Source: Pseudanabaena mucicola FACHB-723 (GTDB lineage: Bacteria; Cyanobacteriota; Cyanobacteriia; Pseudanabaenales; Pseudanabaenaceae). Taken from it: DNA of 64,000 bases. The stretch is taken from contig NZ_JACJQB010000002.1 in assembly GCF_014696385.1 (NCBI RefSeq), forward strand, positions 62,001 to 126,000, in the 5' to 3' direction. This document shows positions 1 to 7,796 of this stretch, in pieces. The translations under genes and the position numbers were made by a program. The stretch's first letter is position 1, and each line of letters starts with the position of its first letter. The notes beneath the pieces were generated by a model. It saw nothing but the letters and a program-made list of their open reading frames with translations. It did no database searches and was not told where the DNA came from.

Positions 1-671
1 ATGCTGTCACCCAGACTGCACTAAATTATCGCCTACTATCGCAATACACCGCTTTTGTCGCGGTTAGTGATGAAGTGCGCGTCAATCCTGATGGCAGCAA
101 AATTACTGTCCAAGTACCTGTAGAACTGCCCCAAGGGGTTAGCTATGAAGGTGTCTTTGGTGGCATTACCGCCGATCAAGCGGTTAATGCTCCAAGATCA
201 AGGGCAATGATGCCTGCTGCGCCAATGCCATCGCAATCCTTCAGCACCTCCAGTAAGTTGCAAGGCTCTGTGCTTTATGAAAAACCTTCAATCACAGGAG
301 CCGATCAACTGCAAACCAGACTTAAACCCAATAGCTCGAACACCGTGCGAGCAGAGGATAAAACAGTTACTCAAAGTCCAATTCAAGTTGTCCAGCTCAC
401 AGGTTTGACGGGTACGGATGTGGCGACTGCCCAAGCTGCGATCGCAAAACAATTGCAATCAGTCAAAGTTCCTGCTGGACTCAACGGCAATGTGATCTTA
501 GAAATCACAGTTCAAAATGGCAGACTGACCAGAATCATTCTCGACGATGTAAATTCCACCCTCAAGGATCAAAATCTTGTGGAATCAATCAAGCGCTCGC
601 TACAAGGCGTAGTCTTGCCTACTACCGCTAAAAGTGCAATCACCCTAACCCTCAGCGTGAAAGCCAATTAA
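1..671 (+). CDS. C-terminal part of a VIT/von Willebrand factor A-type protein, cut by the left edge
   Basis: The reading frame is open from base 3 to the stop at 671, upstream of the first internal GTG at 75, so this is the 3' end of a longer gene. The visible residues include LNYRLLSQYTAFVAVSDEVR followed by VQVPVELPQGVSYEGVFGG, which I recognise from the region after the VWA domain of cyanobacterial VIT/VWA proteins. After a low-complexity linker rich in Ser, Thr and Pro, the last 90 residues have a TonB-C/AgmX-like pattern (AIAKQLQSVKVPAGLNGNV, then ILEITVQNGRL). Such proteins are normally envelope-located, but no signal peptide or VWA domain lies in the window. A strong hairpin follows the stop at once. 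The family assignment rests on recall of the motif and is moderately secure. Confidence 0.6.
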   Translation, partial: AVTQTALNYRLLSQYTAFVAVSDEVRVNPDGSKITVQVPVELPQGVSYEGVFGGITADQAVNAPRSRAMMPAAPMPSQSFSTSSKLQGSVLYEKPSITGADQLQTRLKPNSSNTVRAEDKTVTQSPIQVVQLTGLTGTDVATAQAAIAKQLQSVKVPAGLNGNVILEITVQNGRLTRIILDDVNSTLKDQNLVESIKRSLQGVVLPTTAKSAITLTLSVKAN

Positions 672-692
672 ATTGTTTTGTAGGTACTACAA

Positions 693-737
693 AAGAAATT
701 TTAAAAGCGCGGCGAAGCCGCGCTTTTAAAATTTCTT
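693..737. terminator. perfect 21-bp hairpin after the VIT/VWA gene
   Basis: Arms 693-713 and 717-737 are perfectly complementary around a GAA loop at 714-716. The stem core is GCGCGGC/GCCGCGC flanked by A/T tracts on both sides, so it could terminate transcription in either direction. It belongs to the GC-core hairpin family seen elsewhere in the window. Confidence 0.8.
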
Positions 738-984
738 CTGTTTTTTAAGTAAGCGCAAAGTGCTATATGGGTATACCTAACACCTGATTTATGAGCAACT
801 TTGATAGAAAAAAATTTCAGATATCAGAGTTTGTAAAAAATATTAATATCTATCCAATTACGAAAGCCTTGTAAAGATTTGTATGGGTTAATTTGCGAAT
901 ATTGATCTTTAAGTATTTTTTAAGCATTAATCAATCGCTTGCAATCAAGGAAGTTCTAGCTACTAACTTAAGTTGGTTTGAGAC

Positions 985-1020
985 GGGGATCGCTTTTCTG
1001 GCAATGATCCCCATTTTTTT
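985..1020 (+). terminator. orphan Rho-independent terminator in non-coding DNA
   Basis: GGGGATC (985-991) pairs with GATCCCC (1006-1012) and is followed by a run of T at 1014-1020. No open reading frame precedes it after the terminator at 693-737, so it may end a small RNA. Confidence 0.6.
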
Positions 1021-1357
1021 GACGATATAATCGCTACATACTCAAAACTAATTTTAAAAGTTTAAATCCTACATTTTTAACTTATACATTAATCGCTCAG
1101 TTACTTAACTCTTTGTAAATATTCTTTTAGAAAGATTTTTAAGTATGTTTGTTAGACATCAATATTAACAAATATAAAAACTGATATTGTGATAGTTCCA
1201 TCACAAGCGTTATTAATCAAGCCATAGTATGCACTAACTTCTAGTTCATTAAATGAAATGTATTGATTAAACAACGAAACAACTTAAATAGATCAGTTCC
1301 TATTTTCTTTATCAACAACAATTTAAATTTACCTATAATTTTAGGGAGATATCTAAC

Positions 1358-1636
1358 ATGATTGAGTCTATACGTTGCCCCAACTGTGGATCACCTGCCG
1401 AACGCCACCACCTTTCCTATCTCGGTCACGTCAAAACCCAATGCGAAGAGTGTGATTATCTATTAGTAACCAGTAGCCGCAGTGGTCATGTCTTAGAGTT
1501 CTATGCCCCCGGATTGCCTTCCCAGCCACGCTCTATCCAGCCGATCGCTGTGCAATTGAGTGCAATCACACAGCCTCATTCCCAAAATCCGCATATTAGA
1601 AATATTACTGGTTTAACTAATTTAAAACGGGCTTAA
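1358..1636 (+). CDS. small zinc-ribbon protein
   Basis: This 92-residue protein has two CxxC pairs, C7-x2-C10 (CPNC) and C29-x2-C32 (CEEC), spaced as in a zinc ribbon. The remaining 55 residues are rich in Pro, Ser and Gln and look disordered. The start is supported by AGGGAG at 1343-1348, eight bases before the ATG. Similar short CPNC/CEEC proteins are common in cyanobacteria and are of unknown role. Replacing the zinc site with a redox role is possible but cannot be judged here. The gene is monocistronic by position: 690 bases of non-coding DNA precede it and a hairpin at 1701-1746 follows it. Confidence 0.8.
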   Translation: MIESIRCPNCGSPAERHHLSYLGHVKTQCEECDYLLVTSSRSGHVLEFYAPGLPSQPRSIQPIAVQLSAITQPHSQNPHIRNITGLTNLKRA

Positions 1637-1700
1637 ATTTTGAAAATGTGCTGAAGTAGGAAAAATCATATTTAGATGCAAACAATTACAATAAACAAAC

Positions 1701-1746
1701 GGCTCTCCTAGATCTGATTGATTCACTAATCACCTCTGGGAGAGCC
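1701..1746. terminator. two-tier hairpin after the zinc-ribbon gene
   Basis: GGCTCTCC (1701-1708) pairs with GGAGAGCC (1739-1746), and a second weaker helix (GATT with AATC) can form inside the loop. There is no T-run on the + strand after it, only AAAAATTT, so its role as a terminator is uncertain. Confidence 0.45.
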
Positions 1747-1796
1747 AAAAATTTGCGTAATCAACTATCTATTATCTCAAATATGAAATCTAAAGT

Positions 1797-2159
1797 ATGA
1801 AACTTAAACGATTAGGACATGTAGCGATCGCAGTCCAAGATATTCCCAAAGCGATCGAATTTTATCAAAATCTTGGTTTAGAACTAGCTTGGCAAGACAC
1901 TGACTGGGCTTATCTCAAGGCGGGGCAAGATGGCTTAGCATTGCTAAGTCCCGAATATAAAAGCGCGGGGCCACACTTTGGTTTTTTGTTTTGCGATCGC
2001 AATGAGCTATCAGCCCATCACCAACGTCTGACCGAGGCGGGCGTATTTGTGGGGGCAATCCATGAGCATCGGGATGGTACAGCCTCTTTCTACAGCAAAG
2101 ATCTGGACAATAATTTGTTTGAATTTTTATACGAACCAATCCCTGAAGAAACTGCCTAA
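1797..2159 (+). CDS. VOC (glyoxalase/bleomycin-resistance) family protein
   Basis: The 120-residue protein has the length and repeat layout of a single VOC module: beta-alpha-beta-beta-beta twice, beginning KRLGHVAIAVQDIPKAIEFY. Metal-site candidates in the usual places are H8, H60 and E109 (NNLFEFLYEP). Families of this fold include glyoxalase I, extradiol dioxygenases and fosfomycin or bleomycin resistance proteins. The sequence starts like glyoxalase I but is shorter than canonical GloA, and several usual GloA active-site motifs are not evident, so a substrate cannot be named. It stands alone with the downstream accC oriented the same way 177 bases later. Confidence 0.8.
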   Translation: MKLKRLGHVAIAVQDIPKAIEFYQNLGLELAWQDTDWAYLKAGQDGLALLSPEYKSAGPHFGFLFCDRNELSAHHQRLTEAGVFVGAIHEHRDGTASFYSKDLDNNLFEFLYEPIPEETA

Positions 2160-2164
2160 TGCTT

Positions 2165-2199
2165 TGATGCTGACTTTAACTTCGGGGCAGTCAGCATCA
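2165..2199. terminator. 11-bp hairpin between the VOC gene and accC
   Basis: Arms 2165-2175 and 2189-2199 (TGATGCTGACT with AGTCAGCATCA) are perfect. The hairpin sits five bases after the VOC stop. No T-run follows, so it is a weak terminator candidate. Confidence 0.45.
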
Positions 2200-2336
2200 C
2201 AAACTTATCAGTAGATAAGACCAAAAAAAGTTAAAATTCAAAGGCTTTAAGTCATAGTTTGCACACCAAAACTTAAAATCAAAACTTAAAACTGATTACC
2301 CCTTAACCAATAGCTGTTCATTAAGATAATTGAAAC

Positions 2337-3701
2337 ATGGCTCCCATCGCCAAATTACTGATCGCCAATCGTGGGGAAATTGCCCTACGCATCATTCGGA
2401 CTTGCGAAGAGCTTGGCATTCCGACTGTTGCCGTATATTCTGACGTGGATCGCAACTCACTGCATGTACAGCTAGCCCATGAGGCTGTATGCATTGGTGA
2501 CTCACCCAGCAGCAAAAGCTATCTAAATATCCCAAATATTATTTCCGCAGCCCTCACCCACAAAGCCACTGCCATTCATCCGGGTTATGGGTTCTTATCA
2601 GAAAATGCCCGATTTGCGGAAATTTGTGCCGATCACAACCTCATGTTTGTCGGCCCTAGCCCCAATTCCATCCGTTCTATGGGTGATAAGTCCACCGCCA
2701 AAAAGACGATGCAAAAGGCGGGTGTCCCCACAATTCCCGGCAGTGAAGGCTTAATCGAATCCGAGGAACAAGCCATCAAAATCGCCAATGAAATTGGCTA
2801 TCCTGTGATGATCAAGGCAACCGCAGGCGGCGGCGGTCGTGGAATGCGCCTTGTCAGTCATGCCGATGATCTCCTGCGTTTATTGCGTGCTGCCCAAGGT
2901 GAAGCAGAGGCTGCCTTTGGCAATGGTGGTGTCTATATGGAGAAAGTCATCGAAGAGCCACGCCACATCGAGGTGCAAATCTTGGCAGATATGCATGGCC
3001 ATGTGGTGCATCTAGGCGAAAGAGACTGCTCGATTCAGCGTCGTCACCAAAAACTATTAGAAGAAGCACCTAGCAGTGCGGTCAATCCCAAGTTGCGCGA
3101 AAAAATGGGTGAAGCTGCCGTCAAAGCGGCAAAGGCGATTAACTATTTGGGAGTTGGGACAGTAGAATTTTTGTTGGACAAATACGGCAAGTTTTATTTC
3201 ATGGAAATGAATACCCGTATCCAAGTAGAACATCCTGTCACCGAGATGATTACGGGGATTGACCTCATTGCCGAACAGTTAAGGGTTGCCCAAGGCGAAA
3301 AAATTCGCTTCCAACAAAGAGATATTGAGATTCGTGGTCATGCGATCGAATGTCGGATTAATGCCGAAGATCCCGATCACAATTTCCGTCCTAATCCTGG
3401 ACGCATCAGTGGCTATTTACCTCCTGGAGGGCCGGGGGTACGCATGGATTCCCATGTTTATACTGATTACGTGATTCCACCCTACTATGATTCACTAATT
3501 GCCAAACTGATTGTTTGGGGAACCGATCGCAATGCAGCCATTTTACGGATGAAGCGGGCTTTACGTGAATGTGCGATCACAGGCGTACCAACGACAATTC
3601 CTTTCCATCAGAAAGTTTTAGACGATGATGAGTTTAGGTTGGGGCATGTGTACACCAATTATGTGCCATTGCTACAGGCGAGACTTGCCGAGCAGGAATA
3701 A
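2337..3701 (+). CDS. accC: biotin carboxylase subunit of acetyl-CoA carboxylase
   Basis: AccC carboxylates the biotin of BCCP with bicarbonate and ATP, the first half-reaction of acetyl-CoA carboxylase in fatty-acid synthesis. The 454-residue length is typical. Visible landmarks are the N-terminal [32 protein letters not shown], the glycine-rich ATP-grasp loop [12 protein letters not shown], the [13 protein letters not shown] strand, and the catalytic/metal segment [15 protein letters not shown]. As usual in cyanobacteria, accC is not next to accB here. Its stop codon lies inside the stem of the terminator shared with mazG. Confidence 0.97.
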   Translation: MAPIAKLLIANRGEIALRIIRTCEELGIPTVAVYSDVDRNSLHVQLAHEAVCIGDSPSSKSYLNIPNIISAALTHKATAIHPGYGFLSENARFAEICADHNLMFVGPSPNSIRSMGDKSTAKKTMQKAGVPTIPGSEGLIESEEQAIKIANEIGYPVMIKATAGGGGRGMRLVSHADDLLRLLRAAQGEAEAAFGNGGVYMEKVIEEPRHIEVQILADMHGHVVHLGERDCSIQRRHQKLLEEAPSSAVNPKLREKMGEAAVKAAKAINYLGVGTVEFLLDKYGKFYFMEMNTRIQVEHPVTEMITGIDLIAEQLRVAQGEKIRFQQRDIEIRGHAIECRINAEDPDHNFRPNPGRISGYLPPGGPGVRMDSHVYTDYVIPPYYDSLIAKLIVWGTDRNAAILRMKRALRECAITGVPTTIPFHQKVLDDDEFRLGHVYTNYVPLLQARLAEQE

Positions 3702-3732
3702 AAAAAGCACCCCTTCGGGGTGCTTTTTTTAT
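3698..3732. terminator. bidirectional terminator shared by accC and mazG
   Basis: Arms 3698-3713 and 3717-3732 are perfect: an A7 tract, GCACCCC, loop TTC, GGGGTGC, and a T7 tract. The stop codons of both converging genes (TAA at 3699-3701, and the mazG stop at 3729-3731) are part of the stem. Confidence 0.92.
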
Positions 3733-4538
3733 TTGAGCTTTGCCTTGGCTTGTTTCCAGAGTTTGTCTAGCTCCTCGGCAGTAAAACTATCGATGGGGCG
3801 ATCGCTCAGTGTCTCAATCACTTGCAATCGCTGAATAAATTTACGGTTAGTCGATTGCAAAGCTGCGGATGGGTCGAGTCCATACCAACGCGCCACGTTG
3901 ATTAAGGTAAATAGTAAATCCCCCAGTTCTGCCTGTTGATTTTCCACGGACTCATGTTCGAGGGCATGGCGCAGTTCATCTAACTCTTCGTGAAACTTTG
4001 CCCATACACCATCCGCATTGTCCCACTCAAAGCCATTTGCGGCGGCTTTTTGCGAAATTTTCATGCCCGCCATCAATGGCGGTAGCGATCGCGCATAGCG
4101 ATTGAGTTTATAACTTAGCTTTTGGGTTTCGGCTAAATCCTGTCCCTTTTCCTCCGCTTTAATTTTTTCCCAGTTTTGATGAATCTGCTCCATGCTGCCG
4201 GCTTCGAGATCGCCAAATACATGGGGATGACGACGAATTAACTTTTGAGCGATACCTTCAGCTACTTCTGCGATCGCAAACTGATTGGTTTCACTGGCAA
4301 TCTGGGACTGCAAGACTACCTGCAACAACAAATCCCCCAACTCCTCTGCGATCGCTTTACTATCACCGCTTTGAATGGCATCAACCACCTCATAGGCTTC
4401 TTCAATCACATAGGGAATCAAACTTTCGGGGGTTTGCTCCAAATCCCAAGGACATCCACCATCAGGCGATCGCAATTTTGCCACCACATCGATGAGGTGT
4501 TGTAAGGCGATCAGGTTAGCCGAAGACTGAAAACTCAT
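3729..4538 (-). CDS. mazG: nucleoside triphosphate pyrophosphohydrolase MazG
   Basis: MazG hydrolyses NTPs or dNTPs to NMP plus pyrophosphate and is thought to clear non-canonical nucleotides. The 269 residues hold two MazG helical modules. The first has LRSPDGGCPWDLEQTPESL followed by the metal site EEAYEVVDAI and EELGDLLLQV. The second has EELDELRHAL and AELGDLLFTLIN. Length matches full-length two-domain MazG. The gene converges with accC and shares its terminator. The start at 4538 (MSFQSSANLIALQHLIDVV) fits family N-termini. Confidence 0.95.
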   Translation of the reverse strand: MSFQSSANLIALQHLIDVVAKLRSPDGGCPWDLEQTPESLIPYVIEEAYEVVDAIQSGDSKAIAEELGDLLLQVVLQSQIASETNQFAIAEVAEGIAQKLIRRHPHVFGDLEAGSMEQIHQNWEKIKAEEKGQDLAETQKLSYKLNRYARSLPPLMAGMKISQKAAANGFEWDNADGVWAKFHEELDELRHALEHESVENQQAELGDLLFTLINVARWYGLDPSAALQSTNRKFIQRLQVIETLSDRPIDSFTAEELDKLWKQAKAKLK

Positions 4539-4651
4539 AAGATTTGTTTAATGTTAAGAAAAGTAACAAAATGCTATAATGCTTTGTATAAGAAATTCTG
4601 ACTTTAATAAAACCATACCCAGCGATAACCTTGCTGCTTGAGACCTGCACC

Positions 4652-4969
4652 ATGAGTGATACCGCCAATCCCGATGCTGAGATGCTCAGACAAATTCTAG
4701 AGCCATTGCTAGAAGATTTTAACTACTGGTTCGATCGCGCTCAGAAATTACTCTCTAGGGAAAAACTGAGCTTTTTGACTGAGACTGAACAGCGTAATTT
4801 ACTAGCAAGAGTCGAACAGGCAATCAAGGAAGTGAGTGTGGCGGTTGCCCTATTTAGTGCCACAGGTCATCAAGTTGGTGTTGATATGGCAACAATGAAA
4901 CCTTGGCATGAGCTTCTCATGGAGTGTCAAGCCGTGGGGATGCGTTACTATCGTAATCAATCCTCTTAA
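4652..4969 (+). CDS. DUF2605 family protein
   Basis: I recognise the cyanobacterial DUF2605 pattern: LRQILEPLLEDFNYWFDRA near the start, LSFLTETEQRNLLARV in the middle and GVDMATMKPWHELLMECQAV near the end. The protein is all-helical, without membrane segments, and has no known function. An open frame extends upstream to a TTG at 4631, but the ATG at 4652 (MSDTANPDAE) gives the usual family start, so I use it (105 residues). It is followed by a DUF2973 gene, a pairing I know from other cyanobacteria, which suggests a shared role. Confidence 0.82.
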   Translation: MSDTANPDAEMLRQILEPLLEDFNYWFDRAQKLLSREKLSFLTETEQRNLLARVEQAIKEVSVAVALFSATGHQVGVDMATMKPWHELLMECQAVGMRYYRNQSS

Positions 4970-5106
4970 GTATCGAGTCAACATCGAATAAATATCTAAA
5001 ACTTGAAACAGATTCTCCCATAGCGTACTCTGCTCCCAGTTTGAATTTGATTTTAAATTTCCCTTACTAATTCACTTAATTTACATATCTTTTTAGGAAA
5101 GTAGAC

Positions 5107-5382
5107 ATGGTACAGATTCTTTACATCCTCGCTTTTACGATCCTCTCCATCTTCGCGATTAGTAATCTTATTCGCAGCATGATTTCGCTCTCTCAAAACG
5201 AATCGCGCAACTATCAAAATCGTAATCGTCGAGTAGCGACACAATATGCTCACCCTGAACTATGGGATAAAGACGGTAAATATATTGACGAGCCATTAAT
5301 GGTAATCAAATCCATTAATGTTGATGATGCCCGCTCAAGGCTTGACGCACTATATAATTCTTCTCCTAATCACGATAAATGA
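5107..5382 (+). CDS. DUF2973 family small membrane protein
   Basis: The 91-residue protein has one N-terminal membrane helix (ILYILAFTILSIFAISNLI) followed by a basic stretch and a soluble tail with HPELWDKDGKYIDEPLMVI and VDDARSRLDALYNSSP. These match my memory of DUF2973, a cyanobacterial family of unknown function. The start is supported by AGGAAAG ten bases upstream. Its last four bases overlap the next start codon (ATGA), so it should be translated together with the DUF1636 gene. It probably sits in the thylakoid or plasma membrane with its tail in the cytoplasm, judging by the positive residues after the helix. Confidence 0.85.
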   Translation: MVQILYILAFTILSIFAISNLIRSMISLSQNESRNYQNRNRRVATQYAHPELWDKDGKYIDEPLMVIKSINVDDARSRLDALYNSSPNHDK

Positions 5383-5762
5383 CTCATCGGCTCTTAGTTT
5401 GTACGACCTGCGCCAGCACTTGGCAAAATGGCAAAAAAGTTGGTGTCAGTAGAGGCGAAATATTACTTCAAGAATTATCGCAATTACATCAGGACTGGGA
5501 TTTGCGATCGCAGTTTGAGATTCGCGCCGTGTCCTGCATGAGTGCCTGTAGCCATGCTTGCGTAGTCACCTTTGCCTCAGAGGGTAAATACTCATACCTA
5601 TTTGGTGATTTACCTAGCGACGCTGATCATCTCCCTAACACTGCCGCCGCAATTCTTGAATGTGCTGCCACCTATTGCGATCGCCACGATGGCATGTTGG
5701 CATGGAAAGAGCGTCCTGAGCCTTTAAAAAGTGGCGTGATTGCCCGTATTCCACCACTGTAA
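5379..5762 (+). CDS. DUF1636 family metal-binding protein
   Basis: The 127-residue protein belongs by sequence to DUF1636, which has a thioredoxin-like ferredoxin fold. Its cysteines are C8 and C11 (CTTC) and C53, C57 and C61 (CMSACSHAC), enough for a 2Fe-2S cluster or other metal site as in small ferredoxin-like proteins. The tail ERPEPLKSGVIARIPPL is typical of the family. The start overlaps the DUF2973 stop by four bases, indicating coupled translation. In other bacteria DUF1636 genes often sit in cobalt or tetrapyrrole contexts. Nothing here confirms that, so substrate and function stay open. Confidence 0.85.
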   Translation: MTHRLLVCTTCASTWQNGKKVGVSRGEILLQELSQLHQDWDLRSQFEIRAVSCMSACSHACVVTFASEGKYSYLFGDLPSDADHLPNTAAAILECAATYCDRHDGMLAWKERPEPLKSGVIARIPPL

Positions 5763-5765
5763 ACA

Positions 5766-5826
5766 TTCACAACCAAAATAAATGAGGATGGTGCGAAGCA
5801 CCATCCTCATTTATTTTGGTTGTGAA
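5766..5826. terminator. 29-bp perfect hairpin after the DUF1636 gene
   Basis: Arms 5766-5794 and 5798-5826 are perfectly complementary around a GAA loop, starting four bases after the DUF1636 stop. The length goes far beyond what termination needs. The core GGATGGTGC/GCACCATCC resembles other hairpins in the window. Confidence 0.85.
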
Positions 5827-5904
5827 CTAACTAGTAATCCTAAAATTATTTGTGTATTATTAAGAAAGGTTTACAAAACTTATCTAATCTTCAAGGTTTG
5901 CTCC

Positions 5905-6486
5905 ATGAAAACACACAAAACGAATCGCTTCTTGATTAAAACCGTTAGTGTTGCGATCGCAACAGCCAGCCTTCTCGTTGGACTACCATCCTTAGCCAAC
6001 AATCATTCTAAGACTCCTACCACCACAAAACCTGCCAAGACTAAGCCTGTTGCTGCAACTACTACCAACAAAAACATTGTTCAAGTTGCCGTTGCTAATG
6101 GCTCTTTTAACACCCTAGTCGCTGCAGTCAAAGCTGCTGGATTGGTAGATACTCTTTCAGGTAAAGGCCCGTTTACTGTATTTGCACCATCTGATGCAGC
6201 TTTTGCCAAGTTACCCGCAGGCACTGTCGAAGAACTCCTCAAGCCAGAGAACAAAGATGTTCTTGTTAAAATCTTGACCTACCATGTTGTCTCAGGCAAG
6301 GTGCTATCCACAGATATCGCTGCTGGTTCAGCATTAGTACCAAGCGTTGAAGGTGGCTCTCTCAAAGTAACCAAAAGTGATAAGGGCGTGGTAATTGACA
6401 GCTCTAAAGTTGTTGCCGCTGATGTAAAAGCCCGTAATGGTGTCATTCATGTCATTGATACAGTGCTAATGCCCCCTGACTTGTAA
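5905..6486 (+). CDS. secreted fasciclin-domain protein
   Basis: A signal peptide ([15 protein letters not shown], a hydrophobic core, cleavage after SLANN or nearby) is followed by a Thr/Lys/Pro-rich linker and one FAS1 domain over about residues 60-190. FAS1 landmarks are visible: [17 protein letters not shown], the first motif [28 protein letters not shown], and the final motif [14 protein letters not shown]. Such proteins act in cell-surface adhesion or matrix. An open frame continues upstream to 5782, but those codons run through the hairpin at 5766-5826 and lack a signal peptide, so I use the ATG at 5905 (193 residues). Confidence 0.9.
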   Translation: MKTHKTNRFLIKTVSVAIATASLLVGLPSLANNHSKTPTTTKPAKTKPVAATTTNKNIVQVAVANGSFNTLVAAVKAAGLVDTLSGKGPFTVFAPSDAAFAKLPAGTVEELLKPENKDVLVKILTYHVVSGKVLSTDIAAGSALVPSVEGGSLKVTKSDKGVVIDSSKVVAADVKARNGVIHVIDTVLMPPDL

Positions 6487-6521
6487 GGTCAAGCCAAAAG
6501 CTTATCAACCCATAAAAAATA

Positions 6522-6560
6522 GGCAAGGATGGACGGCGTGAAGCGCCGCCCATTCTTGCC
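6522..6560 (+). terminator. imperfect GC-core hairpin after the fasciclin gene
   Basis: GGCAAGGATGGACGGCG pairs with CGCCGCCCATTCTTGCC with one mismatch and one G-U pair. It shares the AAGGATGG-CGGCG core with the hairpin inside the MITE-like element at 24390-24472. Confidence 0.6.
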
Positions 6561-6595
6561 AAAATAAAAGCCCTGTTTAACAGGGCTTTTATTTT
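6561..6595. terminator. 15-bp hairpin with A/T flanks, tandem to the previous one
   Basis: AAAATAAAAGCCCTG (6561-6575) pairs perfectly with CAGGGCTTTTATTTT (6581-6595), with a T-rich right arm. It is the likelier true terminator of the fasciclin gene. Confidence 0.8.
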
Positions 6596-6698
6596 TATGT
6601 TTTCGACTAAAAAGCTTTAAGATGATGGGGAATTAATGACATCCCATCATAGGTGTTCTATATTACCATCTTTACAAAACTCCAATCCCTAACATCTC

Positions 6699-7769
6699 AT
6701 GCAAGGCACGCTCAGAGAAATTGACATAACTACCATTATTAACCTCATTGAGCTAGGACAACGTACTGGTGAGTTATTAATAGAGTCCAATGCGGGAGAA
6801 TTTTGGTTTTTATTTTTTGATCATGGGGAATTAATCTATGCCACTAATGCCGATCGCAATTTGACGAGGCTACAGGACTATCTATATGGATTAGGACTAG
6901 AATCGGCACTCAACCAATTGGGCAACTCCAAACTAGGGGCTAGCGTGTTGGAGTATGAGCAAATTTGGGCATTACTAGAAACTCAAATCCTAACCACTCA
7001 GCAAGCAAAGTTAATTCTGGCAAATACGATCAAAGAGGTGTTATTTGACATCCTCAATCTGCATCAAGGGACATTTATTTTTGAAATAAGTGCGTCGCTC
7101 ATGCCTAAGTTGGTGAGATTTAAATTTTCACAAGTCAGCGCTGAATACGCACAGCAAATCAAACAATGGAAGCAGTTTTATCCAGCGATTCAATCGATTA
7201 ATCAATGTCCTGTATTGATATCGCCAGAGGCTGTCCCCAATTTAAGCAGATGGATCGATGGCAAAACCACAATTCGGCAGTTAGCGAGATATTCGGAACT
7301 CAATATTTGTCAAGTGGGGCAAGCAATTTTTAATGCGATCGCAAATGGACAGATCTCCCTCACCCCGATCATCACCGATACCCATGTAACGCCAAAAGCA
7401 CAAGTTCAAAGAGTCCTCTGCATTGATGACAGCGTTACCATTTGCCGCACCGTTGAATATATTCTGCACAAACATGGTTTTCAGGTACTCGCAATCTCTA
7501 GCCCCACTAAAGCCCTAGGTCTTGTGTTCCAAAACAAACCCGATCTGATTTTGTGTGACATCACGATGCCAGAGCTAAGTGGCTACGAACTATGCGGAAT
7601 GCTGCGGAAATCTAATGCTTTTGCCAAGATTCCGATCATTATGTTAACAGGGCAAGATGGATTTATCGATCGTGTTAAAGCCAGAATGGTAGGGGCTACC
7701 GAATATTTGACAAAACCATTTGGCGAGAAAGAATTACTAACCACTGTCGAGAAATATAGCAAGCGCTAG
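6699..7769 (+). CDS. PatA-like response regulator (DUF4388 plus CheY receiver)
   Basis: The N-terminal half (residues 1-130) begins MQGTLREIDITTIINLIELG and continues with GELLIES and LFFDHGELIYA, as in the DUF4388/PATAN domain of PatA, PixG and PixE proteins. The C-terminal receiver (about 236-356) has acidic D243 and D244, phosphoacceptor D287 (LILCDITMPELSG), T317 and K339, so it should be phosphorylated. There is no DNA-binding domain. PatA-type regulators act through protein contacts, for example in phototaxis, twitching or heterocyst patterning. No histidine kinase lies next to it. A PixD-like BLUF gene is 17 kb away, and PixE, the PixD partner of Synechocystis, is of this architecture. 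Confidence 0.9.
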   Translation: MQGTLREIDITTIINLIELGQRTGELLIESNAGEFWFLFFDHGELIYATNADRNLTRLQDYLYGLGLESALNQLGNSKLGASVLEYEQIWALLETQILTTQQAKLILANTIKEVLFDILNLHQGTFIFEISASLMPKLVRFKFSQVSAEYAQQIKQWKQFYPAIQSINQCPVLISPEAVPNLSRWIDGKTTIRQLARYSELNICQVGQAIFNAIANGQISLTPIITDTHVTPKAQVQRVLCIDDSVTICRTVEYILHKHGFQVLAISSPTKALGLVFQNKPDLILCDITMPELSGYELCGMLRKSNAFAKIPIIMLTGQDGFIDRVKARMVGATEYLTKPFGEKELLTTVEKYSKR

Positions 7770-7796
7770 CGCCGCGTTGCTTAACCATTTGCAGCG

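Larger units (their letters stand above)
672..1357. other. 686-bp gene-free stretch with an orphan terminator
   Basis: No credible reading frame occurs on either strand. The stretch holds the terminator hairpin at 693-737, a second independent Rho-independent terminator at 985-1020, a short palindrome AACTTAAGTT at 966-975, and a small stem around 1190-1207. The rest is AT-rich. The second terminator implies that a transcript starts after 737 and ends near 1020 without coding for protein, so a small RNA of up to about 280 nt is possible. The right part should also carry the promoter of the zinc-ribbon gene. Confidence 0.5.

Noticed and set aside
5782-5904. Upstream extension of the fasciclin gene
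   Set aside because: These codons lie in a 29-bp hairpin and code for no signal peptide. The ATG at 5905 starts a normal signal peptide.
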